From Trametes villosa (taxonomy: Eukaryota; Basidiomycota; Agaricomycetes; Polyporales; Polyporaceae), in assembly GCA_002964805.2 (NCBI GenBank), contig PUDQ02000036.1, positions 1 through 64,000 of the forward strand: 64,000 nucleotides of DNA, read 5' to 3'. The notes below the pieces were generated by a model. It had not been told where the DNA came from. It did not search any database and worked only from the letters and a program-made list of their open reading frames with translations. Position numbers and translations under genes: made by a program. Below, one piece after another: positions 58,901-64,000 of this stretch (position 1 is its first letter; every line of letters starts with the position of its first letter).

Positions 58901-61900
58901 TCGCGAGATCAGGAGCGCGCTCACGACGCTCTGGAGTGCCTCGGAATCGCGTACTGCAAGTGGCTGCCTACGGCGGACGAGTAGGAGCCTGCCCCGCACC
59001 GTTTGTCCATCCGATGGTCCCTGCAACGCGCTCCGAGCATGTCAGCACCTCGAAGAGCCTGCACATCGGCTCAGGCAAACACGGGGACATGGGCGGTGGC
59101 TCGCGCCGGCAGCCTCGGGGCAGGCAGCTGGTGTAGGCGAGATTCCAGGCCGGCGCCGGTATGAGCTGTGCGAGGCGAGCGGTCAGCGGGAACACGGCGC
59201 AAAAATGGCTACAGCCTACCGTCGCGTATACGAGCTCGGGCGTTGCGAACTGAGCACCGGCGTAATGCCGCCTGATGCGGCGCGAAGAGACGGCTTGGTG
59301 GCGCACGTTCGAGCACTTTGAGGTGCACAGTGTCCGCCCTCCCCGGCGCCGCCGTGATATGTACAGACCATCCCGCCCGAGCCTACTTCCTCGCAAATGC
59401 ATATCAGTACGGGTGTGCGCGTCTGCTACCTTGCATGTCTACCTGTAGGGCGCGGTAGTATAATAATTATTCATTCGGGACCTCATACTCTGTCCGCCGC
59501 GCGATCCCCGCCTTTCTGGGCCCCGACTCGTACTTGGCGCGATGCATACGTACTGAGAGCGCGCGCCGACGGGCCGAATACCGCATACAGCGAACAGGGA
59601 CGGAGGACCGTGAACGTGAGGTCGCGGCCGGCTAAGATGCGCGCGAACCGTGAGTGCTTGGACGCGTTCAGCACCACACTGCTTACCTACTATCTCCGAC
59701 GTTCTCCTTGTCCTCTCTCGCTGCGACCACTGCCCGTCCCTCCTCCAGCCTCTCCCGCTGTTACTCGAACCCATGAGCTTCGTGAAAACCCCGTGCCACT
59801 CGTCCTCGCCCCGCAAACTTGGAGTCTGCCTGGATTCTCCCGGTCAGTGGTAAGTCCGCTGTATCTTCTCGCATAGTAGAGGCGAGTACTCCTCACCGTT
59901 CTGATGCACAGGCTCGATCCGGCCACCCCGCGCCTGCGCAAGCTTGAAGGACAGTCGCGCGGGGAGTCTGTATGGCGAGGAGACGACCGAGAGAGAAGGC
60001 AGCGGTGGAGGTGTTCTGCCCGAACGAGGGCGCGGGATGAGAGGCCCCGAACGAGCTGCATTGCGGGGCGGCGAGCGACAGGTAAGTGCGCCGACTGCGA
60101 ACGCTCGAACCTGTATGCGTAACCTGACCTTCTCGGTGTTGTAGACACACTTGCCTTGCACCCGGAGGATCTGAGTACGAACAGTGAGCTCGTCTGCATG
60201 GCCCGCACATCCCTGTTGCTTTACTGATGCACGCATGCGCCTGTGGCGCACAGAGGAGCCACGAGCACAAGCAGGCCGTAAAGCGGCGGGCGGGAGGGAA
60301 AAGAAACAATTTACTAATGTCTGTGTACATACATGGATGCGTCCGCGCGACGGGACGTTCAGGGAGCTGCAAACGCGAAGGAGGGATTCAAAAAGTCTGT
60401 ATACAGTACCTGTATAGTGCTTAGGCAACAGTATGGTTCGTGCGAGGGCCTGGGGACGTACCGTGAGCATATCGCGATGTAGATCGCCCGAGGACGCGTG
60501 TGCACGACCCAGTCCGTTGGTGTGCACCGCCAGGCTACGTGCGACGGACCGCAAGCGTCCTCGCAAATAGAGGTCTGCCGAATGCGCGCCCATCGCGCCC
60601 CTTGCCGCCGCGAGATGCACAGGGCATCGGCGCGAAGATCCGGGGTGAAAGCGGGAGAACGGTGCGGCGGGTGTGCACTACGACACGCACGACAGCCGGG
60701 CTCCGCATCCGTGTCGGTTAACTGCTCTGTCAGTCTTGCCCGCCACAAAATGCGCCGTCTGCTTCCGTCAAACGCCGAGCCCGCATTGAGCATCTTGCGG
60801 AGTGGAGTCTCGTCGTCACCCCCTCGATTCGGACTGACAACGCTCGGGCGAGCGGAATCGCACCCCGCATTGCAAGTGCGCCGCGGGGAGTCGGTGGCGG
60901 CGGACGGAGCTCGTGTCCGTGTCCCCGGTCTTCGCGCGCGAGGCCGTATGTGCTGCATGCGATTGGGCAGTCAATGAAGCGGCAGTGAACGAAGAGAAAC
61001 GCGCGTACCTCGCGGGTGAGCCATCGTAGGGCGAAGATCTCGGCGCGCCGCGAGGCTGCACACTCGGAATCGACGGCCGTTTCGGTTTGGTATCAGCCCC
61101 GCCGCCCGTCACCTTAATGAGCTGACCGCTCTCGTCGGGTGCGAGGCTTGCACTGCGAGGCCTGCAGAACAGAGCCCCGTCGGCCCGCTGTATGCTGACG
61201 GACGACGCTCGAGCGAGGGGAATCGCACCGCGCATTGTGGCAAGCACGGCGCGAGGAGTCGGGCGGCGGCGTACAGAACTCGAGCCTGCGCCCCCGGTCT
61301 TCGCACGCGGGCGTGTTCGAGGGCGCAGGGCTGTGTGTGTAATGTTAGCGATTCGGCAGCCTATCCAGAGGCGAGAAACAGAGACGAATGCGCGTACCTT
61401 GCGGTCGGGGCTTTGCATGGCTGCGATGTGGCGTCGCAAGGCTGCACGGGCGAACGAGACGCACCCTGGAGGCCCTGGGCGCGTTTGACAGCTCTGCAAG
61501 AGTCCCTGTTGTTAACCTCCCGCCCACGAGCACCTCTCTACCGCAATAGAAGCCTATACCTTTGTAGACGGAGCGGCAGGCTCCTGTCGAGGCGGAGGTG
61601 CCGTATAGAGCCCAGCCGTCGTCTCGCGCGAGTCCCGATCCGAGCAGAGCGCGGGCGTGCGTCCGTACGCGGCTGGGCGGTCGATCCGGACGCCGAGCGC
61701 GGTATTTGCGCTATGCGAGCCGTCGGCGGGTGTTTCGAGCACGCGACGGCATGCGTGCGCGATCGTGGGGAGCCTGAGCACGAGACAATCAGTGCGGGGG
61801 ACCCGGGACACGGAGCGAGTGCGGCGTTGCACCTCAGACCCTCTGCACGCTCAGACTTCTCTCGTTCGTCCTCACCATCCAGCCCTTCCGTCCCAGACCG

Positions 61901-63515
61901 CGCTCGATCTCGCCTTGACGCACGCCGCACGCCGCACGTAACTGGGCAGGACACGCTGGGAATCCCGCTGCATGCGCCGATGGGTAAGTACACTCACAGC
62001 CACTTGCATGCATCTGTACAGTACTCACCGCTGTTTGTAGCCCAACGAGACTCGAGTGCAGCTCGCGCGACCCGCACAACACTTCCGCGCTCGACAGGAC
62101 CATCAGGGCGCACGTCGGACGAGACGAGACGGCGGCGTGGCGGTCTCCGGGCGTCGAGGGATGGGAGATCGCGTCCGGCAGGGGGAGTACCATGTCCCGT
62201 GAGTCCCCGTCGCCCTCTGCAACGATGGCTGCTCACCACTTCGACAACCCGCCCCGGATAAGCCGACTAATCCTCCCAATGCGAACGGAGCCGCCGTACG
62301 CGCAGGGCGGACTCGAGCTCAGCAAGTACAAGATCGGCTCGAGGCGGCGGAGAGTGTCGCATGCGACGAAGATGGTCCCGCCGAGGTACGCGCCTCCCTC
62401 CTCCGTACCCCGCACGCCCGCATCGACAGCCACACTCACACGCACACCCGTCTGACCAGTCCTCGCCCACAGCGCCACAAACGCGAGCCGCGGGGCGTAC
62501 AGGCGCGGGAGACGGCCGTCGATACACACAGCAGCTTGTATAGATCTAGTAGAACTCGAACTCCGAGCACTCACTACGTAGTTACACGCGCCCGCCGTCC
62601 TCGTCGTCCGGGCAGTGCACCGAGTTTGTTTGGGGTGGGTCCCGCGGTCCACCGCGCATGGCCCGCCGAGCGTCGACCGCCGTCCGCGAGCTGCCGGACG
62701 ACGCGCGCGAGCTTCAGCCTTCGCGTCGCTCGAGCGTCCAGTACCCGAGGCGCGTCAGTAGCCAGCACCGAGTACCGAGTACCGGGGAGCCTGGTCGGCG
62801 TGCGCCGGCCGCGCGTGCTCGGCGGACTCGGAGGCGGGAACACGGCGGGGAGCCCGAGGACCGAGGGCCGAGGGCGGGCAGCCATAGGCGATCCTGAAGT
62901 ACTAGTTAGTCCATGTTCCGGTCCCGCAGAGAGCGAACGGGGCGCGCGCGACCCGCTCGGGAAGTGCGCCTCGAGCCGCACGTCGGCGGAGCCTCTCGTA
63001 GCAGAGACCGACGGGACGGGTGGGGGCGCGAGCGACACGGAGCCCGCCCCGGGCGTCGAGCCTCGCGCTGCGCCGCGCACCCGCGCCGCGCCGCGCGTCG
63101 ACATCCGCGTGCGCGCCCCCCAGCACGCACCCCTCGCGCGGCGTGGACCCGCCGCTCTCCCTGCCCGCTCTCCTCCTCACCGCCCTCGACACCTCCAGGC
63201 CGCACCTCCCCCCCTCGTTCCCTCCCCCACCACGCCACACCGGGCTCCGGGCTCGGAGCTGGGGGCTCGAGGGCGGGGCAGCGTCTCTCCGCTTCCGCCT
63301 CCGCCTCCGCCTCCGCCTCTGCGTCCCGGCGCTCTGGCGTGCGACGTGCCACTCGCGCGCGTGTCTGGGGGCGGGTCGGCAGCCGACAAGCGGCAGGCGG
63401 CTGGGCACGGGATGGGTGGGGCGCGGGCGCGGGCGCGGGCGCGGGAGTCGGGCGTCGGGAGGGTGCTTCCGCTTCTGGGGGCTGGGAGCGTTGAGGGGGT
63501 GCGGATATGCGATCT

Positions 63516-63545
63516 GGGGGCGGGGGCGGGGGAGGCTGAGACGGG
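63516..63545 (+). other. G-rich tract with four G runs, unit 4
   Basis: Same tract as in unit 2. Confidence 0.7.
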
Positions 63546-63921
63546 CGGCGAGCCGCGAGCCGTGCACCGCGAGCTGCGAGCTGTGGGCAGACCGTCCTGG
63601 GGTCGACTCCAATGCGCGCAGAGCCCGGCCTCGTTCACTTACTCGTCCGTACGCCCATCGTCCGCCGCCCGCCTTCGGTCCCCACGTCCAGGACGTCCGC
63701 CCGACACAACAAGAGATCGAGAATGGGGATCCACCCCCCGTACCAACGCACACCCCCTCCTCCCCCGCGCATACATCCGCGCCGCCCGTCCCACGCGCTC
63801 GCCGACACAGCACGCCGGCGGTCGTGTCACTTGGCACTCGACGCTAGGCGACGCTACGTAGGCGGACCCTGGGCGCGGGGCGCGGGACGGGCGGCTGCAC
63901 TTAGGCGGGCGGGCGGGCGGG

Positions 63922-63930
63922 TACAAATAG
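63922..63930 (+). promoter_or_regulatory. TATA-like TACAAATAG, unit 4
   Basis: Identical element; downstream tract runs to the window end. Confidence 0.35.
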
Positions 63931-64000
63931 CGGGGGATGCGAGGGTTGTGCCGCTCACCACTCCCCTCCTCCCCTCCTCGCCTCTCGCCTCTGCCTCTCG

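Larger units (their letters stand above)
13059..64000 (+). repeat. Tandem array of a unit of about 10.4 kb
   Basis: The same succession of landmarks recurs head to tail, taking the start as the second importin intron: 13,059; 23,368; 34,593; 55,419. Unit lengths are 10.31 kb, 11.23 kb (10.49 without its 726 bp insert and 8 bp target duplication) and 20.83 kb (10.43 without its 10.39 kb insert and 11 bp target duplication). The fourth unit is cut by the window end. A promoter-like TACAAATAG recurs at 21,462, 31,925, 53,488 and 63,922. Local identity between units ranges from complete over about 600 bp to perhaps 85 percent elsewhere. Confidence 0.95.
55419..64000 (+). repeat. Array unit 4 (cut by window end)
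   Basis: Same order through the promoter-like site at 63,922. The importin start expected at about 65.6 kb lies outside the window. Confidence 0.9.

Noticed and set aside
1..64000. CRISPR arrays, rRNA genes, LTR or LINE reverse transcriptases
   Set aside because: No spacer-repeat array, no rRNA-like sequence and no reverse transcriptase motifs were seen on either strand.

Overview
The window comes from a filamentous basidiomycete, most likely an Agaricomycete. The evidence is short 50-60 bp GT-AG introns in every convincing gene, a KDZ/CACTA/Mutator-rich style of repeats typical of that class, GC-rich DNA, TTAGGG-type telomeric repeats and an importin gene fragment with fungal exon structure. 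Almost everything here is repeat or transposon DNA, and only three multi-exon reading frames look intact.

Layout. 1-5.65 kb: degenerate tandem and segmental repeats, including a 156 bp direct duplication, a roughly 0.57 kb duplication and a roughly 41 bp minisatellite. 5.7-6.05 kb: a short degenerate duplication. 6.15-7.41 kb: an intact five-exon gene for a 332-residue PHD-like zinc-finger protein. 7.4-8.6 kb: non-coding, with a striking pair of hairpins. 8.59-10.26 kb: the 3' part of a CACTA-type (Plavaka-like) transposase, cut off at its 5' end. 10.60-12.65 kb, minus strand: an intact five-exon gene of unknown function. From 13,059 to the window end: a head-to-tail array of a unit of about 10.4 kb (units start at 13,059, 23,368, 34,593 and 55,419; the last is cut by the window end). 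Each complete unit ends with the start of an importin-beta-3/Kap121-like gene (exons 1 and 2), whose exon 3 opens the next unit.

Two mobile elements have landed inside the array, and the sibling units supply the empty sites. Unit 2 carries a 726 bp element with 82 bp inverted ends, an 8 bp target duplication, a 78 bp interstitial TTAGGG tract and two degenerate tRNA-like stretches. Unit 3 carries a 10.39 kb element flanked by an 11 bp repeat. That element encodes one ten-exon reading frame (about 1,808 residues, all phases consistent) which joins a GCM/WRKY-type zinc finger, a Mutator-like (MULE) DDE transposase, a ubiquitin-specific-protease-like domain, a PHD finger and a basic tail. It also has inverted arrays of a CTCACTT/AAGTGAG motif near its ends and a C-rich minisatellite downstream of the gene.

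The main candidate for an undescribed system is that giant transposase-deubiquitinase-chromatin-reader fusion and its element. The second is the 10.4 kb importin-fragment array it sits in, whose units show patchy homogenisation. Within each array unit I can see many intron-like signals (plus strand in the first half, minus strand in the next 2 kb) but no frame that I would call a working gene.
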